From Streptomyces bambusae (GTDB lineage: Bacteria; Actinomycetota; Actinomycetes; Streptomycetales; Streptomycetaceae), in the NCBI RefSeq assembly GCF_020532645.1, contig NZ_JAJAUZ010000007.1, forward strand, positions 124,001 through 188,000: a stretch of DNA of 64,000 bases. Direction: 5' to 3'. The notes below the pieces were generated by a model that searched no databases, was not told where the DNA came from, and saw only the letters and a list, made by a program, of their open reading frames with translations. The position numbers and the translations under genes were made by a program. Below, piece by piece: positions 19,187 through 28,373 of the stretch (within the stretch, counting starts at the first letter, position 1; every line of letters begins with the position of its first letter).

Positions 19187-19472
19187 CGCAGTACCCCTGA
19201 TTCACAGCGGTCCGGAGATCAGCCGGTCAACTGCCGTGGGAAGGTGCGTCCCATGAGGCCGACGTTTCTTCGACTCACACATCGAGGACGAAAAGCGGCG
19301 TGAATTCACTGCACACCCATGTGCGGACCGCCTGCTTTTCGGTCCGGCCGAGGCACACGAACGAAGAAGTGCGCGCCCCCCGGAAGCCCGCAGCGTCGGT
19401 GGTCATGCCGCTGCTCGACGAGGCGTCGCTCCCCGTCGGAACAGCGACATGAACCGACCGCTCTGGTGCAAC
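19187..19472. other. Intergenic region upstream of the PKS operon
   Basis: This stretch separates the PKS promoter from the end of the beta-helix gene. It is richer in A/T than the genes. A 50-codon plus-strand frame from a GTG at 19300 to a stop at 19452 has only a distant GAGGA as ribosome site and no recognisable similarity, so it is not called as a gene. No regulatory gene for the PKS operon is present. Confidence 0.4.
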
Positions 19473-20639
19473 TCAGCCGGTGCAGCCGCCGACGGCAGGG
19501 CTGGAACCGGCGCAGTTACCGGGAGTGTTGCCCGCTACGAGGGTGATGCGGAGGGTGACGAGACCACCGTCGTTGTGAATTCCGGCAGGGGCCTGGGCGG
19601 CGGTGTTCCGGGTGACCCGGGAGCCGGTGAGGGTCGCCTCGGCGGTACCGCCCCGGTTGACGATGCCACCGCCTGTGCCGGTGGTGGCGGCATTGCTCTC
19701 GATGCGGGTCGAGCGGGCGTCGAGGACACCTCCGTTCAGGATGCCGCCTCCGTCGACGGCAGCCGTGTTGTGGGTGACGGCGACCAGGCGCGTGGTCAGG
19801 AATCCGCCGTTCGTGATGGCTCCGCCGTTGGTGAGCGTGGCGGTGTTCCCGGTGAGCGTGGCGCCGGTCAGGGTGAACGTCCCGCCGTTGGCGATGGCCC
19901 CGCCGGCGCGGCCCTCGTTGCCTGCCAGCAGGCCTCCCGTGAGCGTGAACGTCCCGCTGCCGTTGTTCACGGCTCCGCCGTCCCGGAACGAGCTGTTGCC
20001 GGTCAGCACGCTGCCCTCGATGCGGGCGACAGCGCCGAAGTTGTTGATGACGGCACCTCCGCCCCCTCCACCGGGATTGGGTCCGGGGACCACGGAGTTG
20101 CCGCGGAGAACGCTTGACGTGATGCGCAGGGAGCCGAAGTTGTTGACGGCCCCGCCGTTCTCCGAACGTACGGTGTTGCCGATGAGGCGGCAGTTGCTGA
20201 TGGTGAGCGTTCCACCGTTGAAAACGGCCCCGCCGCCTTCGTTGACGATGTCGCCGTTGCTCAGGGTGAGATCCTTCAGCTCTGCCCCACCGGTCCCGTC
20301 GATGGCCAGGAGCCGGAACAAGGGGGCGCCCTCGGCTCGGGTGATCGTGGCCTGCCGTCCGTTGAAGGCGACGGGGGTGGTGATGTGCGGGAGAGCGGTG
20401 GCGGGGGCGGACGGATCGCCGGCGGCGTAGCTGTAGACACAGTTGCGCGCCAGCCTGAGGGTGGTGGGATCCGGATCGGCGTTGGCCTGGTTGACCGCGT
20501 TGGTCAGCGCGCTGGTGGTGCAGGGGACGTCGATCGTGGCGGCGTGGGCAGAGGGTGCGCCCACACCGCCGAGGAGCAGACCGGCGAATGCCGGCATCAC
20601 GAACATCGCGGTCCGACGGGGAGAAAGCTGAGACCTCAT
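19473..20639 (-). CDS. Secreted right-handed beta-helix repeat protein
   Basis: A 388-residue exported protein. The ATG at 20639 has AGGAG upstream and is followed by a signal peptide ending near APSAHA. After a domain with paired Cys (IDVPCTTSALTNAVNQAN) come about ten repeats of roughly 20-30 residues built on GGAVxNxGTxTxTxxxxxGN, the pattern of parallel beta-helix and Pmp-like proteins. A C-terminal Cys pair could close the helix. Such proteins are often polysaccharide lyases or surface adhesins, but no catalytic residues are evident. Likely extracellular and structural or carbohydrate-binding. Confidence 0.8.
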   Translation of the reverse strand: MRSQLSPRRTAMFVMPAFAGLLLGGVGAPSAHAATIDVPCTTSALTNAVNQANADPDPTTLRLARNCVYSYAAGDPSAPATALPHITTPVAFNGRQATITRAEGAPLFRLLAIDGTGGAELKDLTLSNGDIVNEGGGAVFNGGTLTISNCRLIGNTVRSENGGAVNNFGSLRITSSVLRGNSVVPGPNPGGGGGGAVINNFGAVARIEGSVLTGNSSFRDGGAVNNGSGTFTLTGGLLAGNEGRAGGAIANGGTFTLTGATLTGNTATLTNGGAITNGGFLTTRLVAVTHNTAAVDGGGILNGGVLDARSTRIESNAATTGTGGGIVNRGGTAEATLTGSRVTRNTAAQAPAGIHNDGGLVTLRITLVAGNTPGNCAGSSPAVGGCTG

Positions 20640-21089
20640 GGCGGGCTCCTGGTCGCGATTGTGCATCTGCGGGAAGACGGAATGCAGTCCAGCCACGGGG
20701 ATACAGGGCTGGTTCCCGTCCTCGATCGCAGACTCGCCCGCCCGCACCGAGAGTTGGATCGTCCGGATTACTGATGCGATGAACGCATCATCGGTCTCGA
20801 TATCGCCGTACGGCTTCGCCCCACACCGCCCTCTCGGGACTCGGCCCATGGGTGGGCGGTGACCCGCCCGGGGGGTGAGGCGGGCGGGCCACCGCGTCGG
20901 TGTCAGCCCGGCGGTCGGCCACCTTCGGGGCGCGATCGAAGCCGGCCGCCGGGCTCGCCGGAGAGTCCGGCCGGCCCTGTGGGACCGGCGAGGAGCTCAC
21001 CCCGACGCATGGAACGGTAGGCGCCGGGGCGCCGGCTGGTGATCGTCCTTCGGACGTGAAGAGGGCCTAGGCCAGACGGGCGTTGGCCG
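20640..21089. other. Intergenic region, M4 protease to beta-helix gene
   Basis: A 450-bp gap between two minus-strand genes. It holds the imperfect hairpin at 20856-20895 and an A/T-richer segment (about 20640-20810) that probably contains the promoter of the beta-helix gene. No coding frame with a ribosome site was found. Confidence 0.4.
20856..20895 (-). terminator. Candidate hairpin terminator
   Basis: Two 15-base arms (20856-20870 and 20881-20895) pair with a single mismatch around a 10-base loop; no T-tract follows, as is common in Streptomyces. It lies 195 bp downstream of the M4 protease stop and upstream of the next gene. Confidence 0.4.
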
Positions 21090-23384
21090 TCAGAAGGTGA
21101 GCCTCCAGCTGTCGATGTGCCCGGTGTCGAGGTCGGCCACGTCCTGGACGCGCAGCTTCCACACCCCGGCCGCGCTCTTGTCCGAGGCGTCGACCGTGTA
21201 GGTCTCGGTCACGTCGTCCGCGGAGTCGCCGGGGGCCGCGTTCTTGAGCCGGTAGGCGGTTCCGTCCGGAGCGACGAGGTCGATCACGAGGTCGCCGCGC
21301 CAGGAGTGGACGATGCGGACGTCGACGGCCAGCGCGGCGGAGGCGGGCCCCGCGCGGTTGACGCTGAGCGGGGACTCGACGGTGGTGTTGTCGGCGATCG
21401 GGTGGTCGTCGGTGTTCTCGAAGACGGATCCGTTGCCTTCCTCGTCCACGGTCCACCGGAAGCCCGCCGAGTTGCTCTCGCCGGCCTCGTCGGTGACCGT
21501 GACCGTCGGCGTGTACCTTCCCGCCTCGGTGAGGGTGCCCGTGATGCGTCCGCTGGCGCTGTCGATCGACAATCCGGCCGGCAGGCCGGAGGCGGAGTAG
21601 CTGAGGGCGCCCGGGTTGGTGGAGGAGGCGCGGACACCGAGGTCGGCCTGTCCGCCGACCGTCGAGTACTGGTCGGACGGGGCGACGACGGTCACTCCGT
21701 CGAGGATGCGGGGACCGACGTTCACGGCCGCCCATGCGTTCGCCGTGTTGTTGTACGTGGGGGAGCCGAAGCCGTAGAGGTCGGCGGCGGCCTGGAGGGT
21801 GGCCGTCCGGGCTCCTGCATAGCCGGTGTTGGAGGTCATGTAGACGGTCAGTGCGCGGAACCAGATCCGCTCGGCGGCTTCCCGTCCGATCGCAGTGACG
21901 GGCAGGCCGTCCGAGGTGGGGGAGTCGTAGCTGACGCCGTTGACGACCTTCGGTCCCGAGCCCTCGGAGGCGAGGTAGAACCAGTGGTTCGCGGGGCCCG
22001 ACGAGTAGTGGACGTCGATGCCGCCGATGCCGGGGTACCAGGAGTCCTTCGAGACGCCGTCCCTGCTGGGCCTGTCCATGTAGCGGAGCGGGGCGCCGGT
22101 GCCGCGGATGTCGATCTTCTCGCCGACCAGGTAGTCGCCGGCGTCCGAGGCGTTGCCGGTGGAGAACTCCACGGCGGCGGCCATGATGTCGGACGTGGCC
22201 TCGTTCAGGCCGCCCGACTCTCCGCTGTACACGAGCCGGGCCGTCACCGAGGTGAGGCCGTGGGTCATCTCGTGGGCGGCGACGTCGAGGGAGGTCAGCG
22301 GCTTGGCATTGCCGGCGCCGTCGCCGTAGGTCATGCAGAAACAGCTGTCCTGCCAGAAGGCGTTGACGTAGTTGTTGCCGTAGTGGACCCGGCTGTAGGG
22401 GGCCACGCCGTCGTTGCGCAGGCCGTTGCGGCCGTGCACGTCCTTGTAGTAGTCCCAGGTGGCGGCGGCCCCGTAGTGGGCGTCCGCACCGGCCGTCTCG
22501 GGCTCGGCTGCGGTGCCGTCGCCCCACACGTCGTCGGCGCCGGAGAAGAGGGTTCCGGTGCCGGAGGTGCCGCGCCTGAGATCGTGCGTACGGTGGTTCC
22601 CGCGCGCGGTGTCGGTGAGGGTGTACGTCGGGTCGGCGAAACTGCTGCCCAGCGGAACCGAACCGCTGTACTGGGTGTTGCCGGTGCCGCTGTGCACGGT
22701 GTCGTGCACGAACAGGCGCGCCCCGGTCCGGGTGTCCGCGACGACGTGCACCTCACTGGGCGTGCCGTCCCGGCGGAGGCCGTCGACCACCGTCTCCCGT
22801 GCCCGTACAGGTGTGCCGTGCGCGGCCCAGACGACCTGCCGGGTCCGGACGACGGCCGCGCGGACGGTCCCCCGGTCCTCCGCGGCGGCGAGCGCCTGAC
22901 GTCGCGCTGCTGCCTCGCTCACCCGGGGTGCGGTGCGGGGCACCGCCACGCTCGCGGCCCGGGCCCAGGTCACGCCCCGGACGGAGCCGTCCTTGCGTGC
23001 GTGGACGACCAGGTCGCCGCCGAGAACGGGCAGTCCGTCGTACGTGCGCTCGTAGCGGGTGTGCACCGATCCGTCGTCGTCCTGGACGACGTCGCGCACG
23101 TGGAGGGCTTCCGCGGCGGGCAGGCCGAGGGCGTGCCGGGTGGTGTCGGCGGACGCGTCCGCCCGGCGTAAGAGGTCCCGGTGGCGCTCCGGTGTCAGCA
23201 CCACGGGCAGGGCGCCGCCCTGCGGGACGTCGAGGGGCCGGGTGGCGGGGGGCCGGGCGCCGACGGGGACGCCTTCGGCAACGGCCGTCGCGGCCGGGGC
23301 CATGAGGGCCAGCACCACTGCTGCTGCGGCGGCCGATGCCGCCGGCCGGGACGCGCGGCGCGGTCTGCGCGGCGAGGGATTCAA
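21090..23384 (-). CDS. Secreted M4 (thermolysin-family) metalloprotease with P-domain
   Basis: A 764-residue exported zinc endopeptidase. The TTG at 23384 was chosen because AGGAG lies six bases upstream and a basic, Ala-rich signal peptide (RRPRRASRPAAS...VVLALMAP) begins immediately. An inhibitory FTP/propeptide region follows, then the M4 catalytic domain with HEMTH (about residue 370) and the downstream zinc ligand in GGLNEATSD (Glu about 20 residues later), and a His in the ANHWFYLASEG region. The C-terminus has an Ig-like putative sugar- or protein-binding domain (SYSASGLPAGLS) and a proprotein-convertase P-domain ending in DSWRLTF. Activated outside the cell by propeptide removal. Confidence 0.92.
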   Translation of the reverse strand: MNPSPRRPRRASRPAASAAAAAVVLALMAPAATAVAEGVPVGARPPATRPLDVPQGGALPVVLTPERHRDLLRRADASADTTRHALGLPAAEALHVRDVVQDDDGSVHTRYERTYDGLPVLGGDLVVHARKDGSVRGVTWARAASVAVPRTAPRVSEAAARRQALAAAEDRGTVRAAVVRTRQVVWAAHGTPVRARETVVDGLRRDGTPSEVHVVADTRTGARLFVHDTVHSGTGNTQYSGSVPLGSSFADPTYTLTDTARGNHRTHDLRRGTSGTGTLFSGADDVWGDGTAAEPETAGADAHYGAAATWDYYKDVHGRNGLRNDGVAPYSRVHYGNNYVNAFWQDSCFCMTYGDGAGNAKPLTSLDVAAHEMTHGLTSVTARLVYSGESGGLNEATSDIMAAAVEFSTGNASDAGDYLVGEKIDIRGTGAPLRYMDRPSRDGVSKDSWYPGIGGIDVHYSSGPANHWFYLASEGSGPKVVNGVSYDSPTSDGLPVTAIGREAAERIWFRALTVYMTSNTGYAGARTATLQAAADLYGFGSPTYNNTANAWAAVNVGPRILDGVTVVAPSDQYSTVGGQADLGVRASSTNPGALSYSASGLPAGLSIDSASGRITGTLTEAGRYTPTVTVTDEAGESNSAGFRWTVDEEGNGSVFENTDDHPIADNTTVESPLSVNRAGPASAALAVDVRIVHSWRGDLVIDLVAPDGTAYRLKNAAPGDSADDVTETYTVDASDKSAAGVWKLRVQDVADLDTGHIDSWRLTF

Positions 23385-23512
23385 CGCGAACTCCTGGGGC
23401 AGGGACCGCTGGGAAGCGGTCCGTCTCCCCGGTGCACGGGTGGGTGCACCGGGTAGGGCGAGGACGGCCGAGCGGGGGACGGGTGCGGGGTGCGGGGTGC
23501 CGGGCCGGAAAG

Positions 23513-23551
23513 CCGGCGGGCCCTCCGCCACGGGGACGGAGGGCCCGCCGG
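23513..23551 (-). terminator. Strong hairpin terminator
   Basis: A perfect 13-base-pair inverted repeat (23515-23527 with 23537-23549), extended by two further pairs, encloses a 9-base loop. It lies about 23 bp downstream of the first DUF4360 gene and separates it from the M4 protease gene. Confidence 0.75.
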
Positions 23552-23573
23552 GCATGCAGCGGGCGGGGGTCGG

Positions 23574-24233
23574 CTACCGGGCCGGACATTCCTTCCAGGC
23601 CACGTGGTAGACGGTGCTGACGCTGCCGTCCGTCGAGTCCATGGTCATGAAGCTGGTCTGGGTGGCCGGGTTGGAGGTCCCGGCGTTCACCCGGAGCTCG
23701 GTGTTGATGTTGAAGTTGCGCTTCTCACCGCAGGGCGCCCAGATCAGCTCGCTGTACTCGGTCTCGTCCGTGGCCTGCCAGTTGTCGTCGTACGGTCCGT
23801 CGAACCGGTGCGAGCGCTGGGACGTCTGCGGCATGCCCTGGAAGTAGTAGCCGGCGCGTTCGACCGCGTTCGCACCCGGCTGGATGAACGCGTAGCCGCG
23901 GTAGTCCGCCTTCACGATGGCGTAGGTGAATCCGCCGGGGACGTGGGCGCGCAGGCTGAGCTGGCAGTTCTTGCGGAACTCGGTGGCCGGTGAGCCGGGG
24001 CCGATGCGGGCGAGGTAGTCGCTGTAGGTGACGGTGAAGGCCGTGTTGTCGGGGGCCACGTCCACGGTCGTGGTGCCCTCCGGACAGCCGGAGCCGTTGA
24101 CCGTCACCAGCTCTAAGACGATCTTGTCGGGCGGGGTGGGGAGCGTCGTCGTACCGGCAGTGCTGCCGTGCGCCGGGGTGGCCAGGGCCAGGAGGGTCGC
24201 GGCGGCGGCGCCGGCAGTCATGGCTCGCTTCAT
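23574..24233 (-). CDS. Secreted DUF4360 protein (copy 1)
   Basis: A 219-residue exported protein with a signal peptide ending near TPAHG. The mature part carries DUF4360 hallmarks: NGSGCPEGT, FTVTYSDYLA, FRKNCQL, ADYRGYAFIQPGA and a Cys near the C-terminus. Family function is unknown; it is common in actinobacteria and fungi, and four conserved Cys suggest two disulphides. About 60 bp separates it from a close paralogue upstream, so the pair looks like a tandem duplication and may be cotranscribed. Confidence 0.88.
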   Translation of the reverse strand: MKRAMTAGAAAATLLALATPAHGSTAGTTTLPTPPDKIVLELVTVNGSGCPEGTTTVDVAPDNTAFTVTYSDYLARIGPGSPATEFRKNCQLSLRAHVPGGFTYAIVKADYRGYAFIQPGANAVERAGYYFQGMPQTSQRSHRFDGPYDDNWQATDETEYSELIWAPCGEKRNFNINTELRVNAGTSNPATQTSFMTMDSTDGSVSTVYHVAWKECPAR

Positions 24234-24293
24234 GTTCAGCCTTTCACGTGTGCGCGGGGCGGGCGGTGAGGGGGTGAGGGGTGGGGGTGGTGG

Positions 24294-24941
24294 TCAGCCG
24301 GCCGGGCATTCCTTCCACTCCAGGTGGTACTTCGTGCTGACGCTGCCGTCGGTGGAGTCCATGGTCATGAAGCTGACGGCCTGGGGGTTGGAGGTGCCGG
24401 CGGAGACGCGGAGTTCGGTGTTGACGTTGAGGGTGCGTTCTTCGCCGCAGGGCGCCCAGACCAGGCTCGCGTAGTCGGTTTCGTCGCTGGCCTGCCAGTT
24501 GTCGACCAGCGGGCCGGCGAAGCCGTGCGTGCTGCGGGTGGTCTGGGACGAGCCCTGGAAGTAGTAGCTGGTGCGCTGCAGGGCGGAGGCGCCGCGCTGG
24601 AGGTAGGCGAAGCCGCGGTAGTCGGCGCGGGCGATGGCGTAAGTGAAGCCCTGCGGGATGTGGATCTTGAGGCCGAGCTGGCAGTTCTTGCGGGAGTCGA
24701 TCGGGTTGGAGCCGCCGCCCGCCTGGGCGAGGTAGTCGCTGTAGGTGACGGTGAAGGCGGTGTTGTCCTCGGCGGCGGCCACCGATGCGGTGCCCTGCGG
24801 ACAGCCGGAACCGTTGACGGTCTCGACTTCCACGGTGATCTGCCCCGGCGGGGCGGGAACCGCCTGCGCGTGCGCCGGGATCGCGCCCAGAACCGATGCC
24901 AGGGCGAACGCTCCGCCCAACAGGACACGGCGCATGGCCAT
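24294..24941 (-). CDS. Secreted DUF4360 protein (copy 2)
   Basis: A 215-residue paralogue of the following gene, sharing NGSGCP, FTVTYSDYLA, RKNCQL, ADYRGFAYLQRGA, YYFQG and the C-terminal FMTMDSTDGSVST block almost unchanged. GAGGAGG precedes the ATG and the signal peptide ends near IPAHA. The N-terminal third differs more between the copies than the C-terminal end, where even the DNA is very similar. Extracellular, function unknown. Confidence 0.88.
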   Translation of the reverse strand: MAMRRVLLGGAFALASVLGAIPAHAQAVPAPPGQITVEVETVNGSGCPQGTASVAAAEDNTAFTVTYSDYLAQAGGGSNPIDSRKNCQLGLKIHIPQGFTYAIARADYRGFAYLQRGASALQRTSYYFQGSSQTTRSTHGFAGPLVDNWQASDETDYASLVWAPCGEERTLNVNTELRVSAGTSNPQAVSFMTMDSTDGSVSTKYHLEWKECPAG

Positions 24942-25346
24942 GATGCCTCCTCATCTCGCGGGTGCCGGCCGGAGATCCGGTCAGCGATTGACGCGGACAT
25001 GACAGCACGATGTGGAGGGGCTGTGAAGGCAAGCGGAGTGGGCGTTCCGCCCCGGTGGCCGATGCCGGCCACGCGGTCCGGTGGCCGGTCGTCCACCCGC
25101 CCGCCGGCGTCGTGCCACGTCGAACCACCCTGCACGCCGGACCGGTTGGCCGGAACGCCCACGCAAACAAACTGTTCGAACGACCGAAAAGAACGCATGC
25201 CGCGAACGCCGGGATTCCGGCACCGGACGGTCACCGGCGCGCCCGCGGCGGCCGGGGCGAACCGATCGGTGACGCGTCGGCCGTCCGGCCGCGGTGAGGC
25301 CCTTGCCGTGACCGGCCCGGTGCCCCCTCGCACGGAGGGTGGAGGA
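24942..25346. other. Intergenic region before the DUF4360 pair
   Basis: A 405-bp gap between the collagen-like gene and the DUF4360 pair, all on the minus strand. It presumably holds the DUF4360 promoter. Several short frames cross it, but none has a ribosome site or recognisable similarity. No strong hairpin was seen after the collagen-like gene. Confidence 0.4.
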
Positions 25347-25922
25347 TCAGGGTGCCGGTGGGATCGTCACCGTTTCTCCCCGGACCGTGACGGTCGCAAC
25401 CGGTCCGGGCGGCCCCGGAGGCCCGGCGGGACCCGCGGGCCCGGCCGGCCCGGGTGCACCGGGAGCCCCTGGGGAGCCAGGTGCACCGGGAGCGCCCGGT
25501 GCGCCCGGAGCACCTGGCGCGCCCGGAGCTCCCGGTGCGCCCGGAGTACCGGCGGGACCCTGTGCGCCGGCAGGTCCGGCAGGTCCGGCAGGTCCGGCAG
25601 GTCCGGCAGGTCCGGCAGGTCCGGCAGGTCCGGGGGGTCCCGGCGGCCCGGGGCGACCGGGGCGGCCGGGCGGGGGTCCTCCCTCGTGGTGCCCCTCGCA
25701 CGACACGTCCCCCTCCGGCGCATCGCCGTCACAACGAGGCTCGTGCGGCCCCGGGGGATCCACTGCGATGAGCCGCAAGCCCGTGGCCGGGGCTGCTTCC
25801 GCCGGGGCTGCTTCCGCCGGGCCGGCGCCCGCGAGGGCCAGAGCCGCCAGTGCGCTGGTGGCCAGGTACACCCCTCGGGTTCGCCGCGCTCGGCGCCTGT
25901 GTGGCCTGGAGTCGGATGGCAT
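25347..25922 (-). CDS. Secreted collagen-like protein
   Basis: A 191-residue exported protein. A basic N-terminus and hydrophobic stretch ([17 protein letters not shown]) form the signal peptide. A short region with two Cys is followed by about 30 uninterrupted Gly-X-Y triplets (GPP, GPA, GAP), a collagen triple-helix tract, then a short tail ([17 protein letters not shown]). Pro is abundant and Gly occupies every third position without a break. Bacterial collagen-like proteins form trimers on the cell surface or spore. The tract is encoded by short tandem DNA repeats, so length may vary between strains. No anchor motif is visible. Confidence 0.85.
   Translation of the reverse strand: MPSDSRPHRRRARRTRGVYLATSALAALALAGAGPAEAAPAEAAPATGLRLIAVDPPGPHEPRCDGDAPEGDVSCEGHHEGGPPPGRPGRPGPPGPPGPAGPAGPAGPAGPAGPAGPAGAQGPAGTPGAPGAPGAPGAPGAPGAPGAPGSPGAPGAPGPAGPAGPAGPPGPPGPVATVTVRGETVTIPPAP
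25569..25631. repeat. Seven tandem copies of a 9-bp collagen codon repeat
   Basis: Exact 9-mers GGCAGGTCC repeat seven times and encode the run of Gly-Pro-Ala triplets. Such perfect short repeats are prone to slippage in multiples of three codons, which would change the length of the triple helix without shifting frame. Confidence 0.9.
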
Positions 25923-25984
25923 GGGCTGCCTTTCTGGTGACGGCGGTGTGGCGGGGGCTCTGCGCCCGGGTGCGCTGCATCTGG

Positions 25985-26023
25985 CAGGGACAGCCGACCG
26001 GCTGCTCCGGTCGGCTGTCCCTG
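25985..26023 (-). terminator. Perfect hairpin terminator after the YVTN gene
   Basis: Seventeen perfectly complementary bases on each side (25985-26001 and 26007-26023) surround a 5-base loop. It lies 88 bp downstream of the YVTN gene stop and 63 bp before the collagen-like gene start, insulating the two. Confidence 0.8.
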
Positions 26024-26110
26024 ACGGTTCCCTTCCGTGCGCTCACACAGCAGGAACCGGCTGATATTCACACAATTGGCGCCGGTGACTGCCTCGCCCG
26101 TCACGAATCC

Positions 26111-27376
26111 CTATGGCGCAGGGGCGGTGCACACCGCGTACGGAGTCAGGCTGATGCTCTCGGCCGACGTGTTCTGCCCCTCGACCTGCCAGCCGTTGCC
26201 TGCCGGCCGACTGCTGACGTACTCGGGTGCAGGACCTGTGGTGGTGAAGCCGCCGCCGGTCAGCGCGCTGCCCGTCGGACAGGTCGCGGTCGTTGCGCCC
26301 GGCACCGAGCTCAAGGCCATGCCGGTGGGAACGTTCACGGGCATGTCTCCCGAGATGGTGTTGGTGGCGGTGTCGATCACGGTGACGCCGCCACCGTTCG
26401 GCCGGACGGCGTAAAGACGGAGACCTGTCGGGGACATCACGAGTTCCGTGGGGTCGACCACCCCGGGAATGGTGGCGACGACAGTGTTGGTGGCTGCATC
26501 GATCACCGCGATGCGGAAGGCGTTCCGCTCTGCGACGTAGACGCGTTTCCCGTCGGGGGAGACGGCCACGCCGTTGGGACCGTCTCCGACCGGAATGGTC
26601 GTGGTGACGGTGTTGGTCGCCGCGTCGATGACGGAGACCTCGTTCGTGCGGATCTCCGTCACGTAGACACGGGCACCGCTCGGTGACACGGCCACCCGTC
26701 GGGGCTCCGTCACGCCGGGTCCGAGGTTCACGGACGTGACGACGGTGTTGGTCGCGGCATCGACGACCGACAGCTCGCCCGACCCGCGCTCCACGACGTA
26801 GACGCGCTTCCCGTCCGGCGAGACCGCGAGTCCGTTGGGGATGCTGTCGGCGCCGGTGGAGACCGTCGCAACCACCGAGGCCACGGGCAGAGTGGTGTCG
26901 ATCACCGACATCTGGTCCGCGTTCTCCGCGGTCACGTAGGCCCGGCGGCCGTCCGGAGAGACCGCGACGGACTCGGGAGTTCCCGCCAGTGCCACGGTAT
27001 CGACCACGGTGTTGGTGCCCGTGTCGATCACTGACAGCTCGCCCGAGTCCCGTTCGGTGACGTACACCCTGCGGCCGTCCCCGGAAGCGGCCACCTGGAT
27101 GGGCGCACCCTGCGCCCCCGTCGGGATGGTTGCGACGACGCTGTTGGTTCCCGTGTCGACGACCGACACCGCATGGTCGGAGGGGCTCGCCACGTACGCG
27201 AAGGTGCCGGGTGCCGCCGCCGCAGGCGGGGCGAGGACGCAGGCGGCAGCGGTCATGCCGGCGACCAGCGCGTTGGTGGCACACCACCTTGCTGATCGCC
27301 GACCGCCACCCCGTGCGGCCGCCCCCCGCGGCGCAGGCTCCTCCTGTGGCGTGACGGTGAGGGCGAGGTGGTGCAT
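26111..27376 (-). CDS. Secreted YVTN-type beta-propeller protein
   Basis: A 421-residue exported protein. The ATG at 27376 has GGGAGG upstream; a signal peptide ends near PPAAAAP. Seven or so repeats of about 40-45 residues follow the YVTN pattern: VIDTGTNTVVDTV, VAVSPDGRRAYVTE, with small variations, forming a beta-propeller. A C-terminal domain with two Cys follows. These propellers are surface-exposed protein-interaction or enzyme-like modules in actinobacteria and archaea; no catalytic site is evident. Ends with a TAG codon, unusual among its neighbours. Confidence 0.9.
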   Translation of the reverse strand: MHHLALTVTPQEEPAPRGAAARGGGRRSARWCATNALVAGMTAAACVLAPPAAAAPGTFAYVASPSDHAVSVVDTGTNSVVATIPTGAQGAPIQVAASGDGRRVYVTERDSGELSVIDTGTNTVVDTVALAGTPESVAVSPDGRRAYVTAENADQMSVIDTTLPVASVVATVSTGADSIPNGLAVSPDGKRVYVVERGSGELSVVDAATNTVVTSVNLGPGVTEPRRVAVSPSGARVYVTEIRTNEVSVIDAATNTVTTTIPVGDGPNGVAVSPDGKRVYVAERNAFRIAVIDAATNTVVATIPGVVDPTELVMSPTGLRLYAVRPNGGGVTVIDTATNTISGDMPVNVPTGMALSSVPGATTATCPTGSALTGGGFTTTGPAPEYVSSRPAGNGWQVEGQNTSAESISLTPYAVCTAPAP

Positions 27377-27528
27377 CGTGCCTCCCTGATGGGGTCCAGT
27401 GCGGCCCCTGTTCCCGGGGCCGCGAGCAGGATTCCACCGGAAATCGGACCATAGGCTCTCCACGGGCTTGCGGCGCATCAAGACGCCCCGGACGGTCCAG
27501 CAGCTACGGGCGAGGAGCGGAGCACCGG

Positions 27529-28137
27529 TCAGTACCAGTGATTGGCCTGCCAGAATTTCCAGGCGCCGCACGGACTGCCGTAGCGGCTCTTCATGTACTT
27601 CAGACCCCATGCGATCTGGGTGGCGGGGTTGGTGCGCCAGTCGGAGCCGGCCGATGCCATCTTGGAAGCCGGGAGGGCCTGCATCAGGCCGTAGGCGCCC
27701 GAAGAGGGGTTGGTCGCCCGGTGGTTCCACGACGACTCGCGCTTCACGATGTCGCTGAAGCACTGGAACTGGCTCGCCGGAACCATCCGGCGGGCGATGC
27801 TCTTGACCTGCGCGGCCGTGTAGGAGGACCGCGGGACGGAGTGGGCTGCAGAACGGTTCGCCGCCTCCCTGGCCATGCGGGCCTTCTTCGCCTTGGCCGC
27901 GGCCTTCCTCGCGTGCTCGTCGGCCAGGGAGGAGAAGGTCTTGGCCTGCAGGGTCAGGGACGCGGCGTGTTGTCGGGTGTCCCCGCCGGCCGCAAGATCC
28001 GTGAGGAGCGGCGTGCCGGCAGCGGTTGCTTCCATGTGGTCGGCGGGCGGCTTGCGGTGCGCGCCGACGACGACTCCGACCACCGTGACGGCAGTGGCAG
28101 TCGTGACGGCGAGTCCTCGAACAGGGAGCCGACCCAC
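27529..28137 (-). CDS. Secreted SLT-type transglycosylase-like protein
   Basis: A 202-residue protein starting at a GTG (28137) with GGAAGGAG upstream. A hydrophobic N-terminal segment (GLAVTTATAVTVVGVVVGA) is a signal peptide or anchor. A Lys/Ala-rich helical region (about 60-95) may be coiled. The C-terminal domain has VKRESSWNHRATN with the catalytic-type Glu, GAYGLMQALP and QIAWGLKYMKSRYG, the pattern of actinobacterial lytic-transglycosylase-like cell-wall enzymes. It probably cleaves peptidoglycan during growth or germination. A c-di-AMP riboswitch, frequent in front of such genes, was looked for and not recognised. Confidence 0.85.
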   Translation of the reverse strand: MGRLPVRGLAVTTATAVTVVGVVVGAHRKPPADHMEATAAGTPLLTDLAAGGDTRQHAASLTLQAKTFSSLADEHARKAAAKAKKARMAREAANRSAAHSVPRSSYTAAQVKSIARRMVPASQFQCFSDIVKRESSWNHRATNPSSGAYGLMQALPASKMASAGSDWRTNPATQIAWGLKYMKSRYGSPCGAWKFWQANHWY

Positions 28138-28373
28138 GCGGTCTCCTTCCAACGGATCCGCGGGGTGTCCTCGCGGATGTGAGAGCGCCCGTTGTCCCGG
28201 AGTCCGACGCCGTGGCCGGCGGAGTTCTCGGGACGGCACGCGGCCCGGCCCGTGAAAGCGATGGGCTCTCGCGCATCCACACCGGCAGGACGTACCGCAT
28301 GCGGGGCCTGACAGGATCGCCACTCTGCAGGTGGGCGGCCGTGCTGAGAATCCTCTTTCGGGCACCCGAGGGG

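Noticed and set aside
19300..19452. A 50-codon plus-strand frame in the PKS upstream region
   Set aside because: Only a weak and distant ribosome site and no similarity; mentioned in the intergenic entry but not called.
25569..25631. CRISPR-like array
   Set aside because: The repeats are 9 bp with no spacers and encode Gly-Pro-Ala triplets of a collagen tract.
24324..25940. A 538-codon plus-strand frame across the DUF4360 and collagen-like genes
   Set aside because: It is antisense to three genes with signal peptides and family motifs, and becomes Arg/Gly/Pro-rich low complexity.
28138..28373. c-di-AMP (ydaO-type) riboswitch upstream of the SLT-type gene
   Set aside because: Such riboswitches often precede these genes, but the conserved core elements could not be found on the minus strand.
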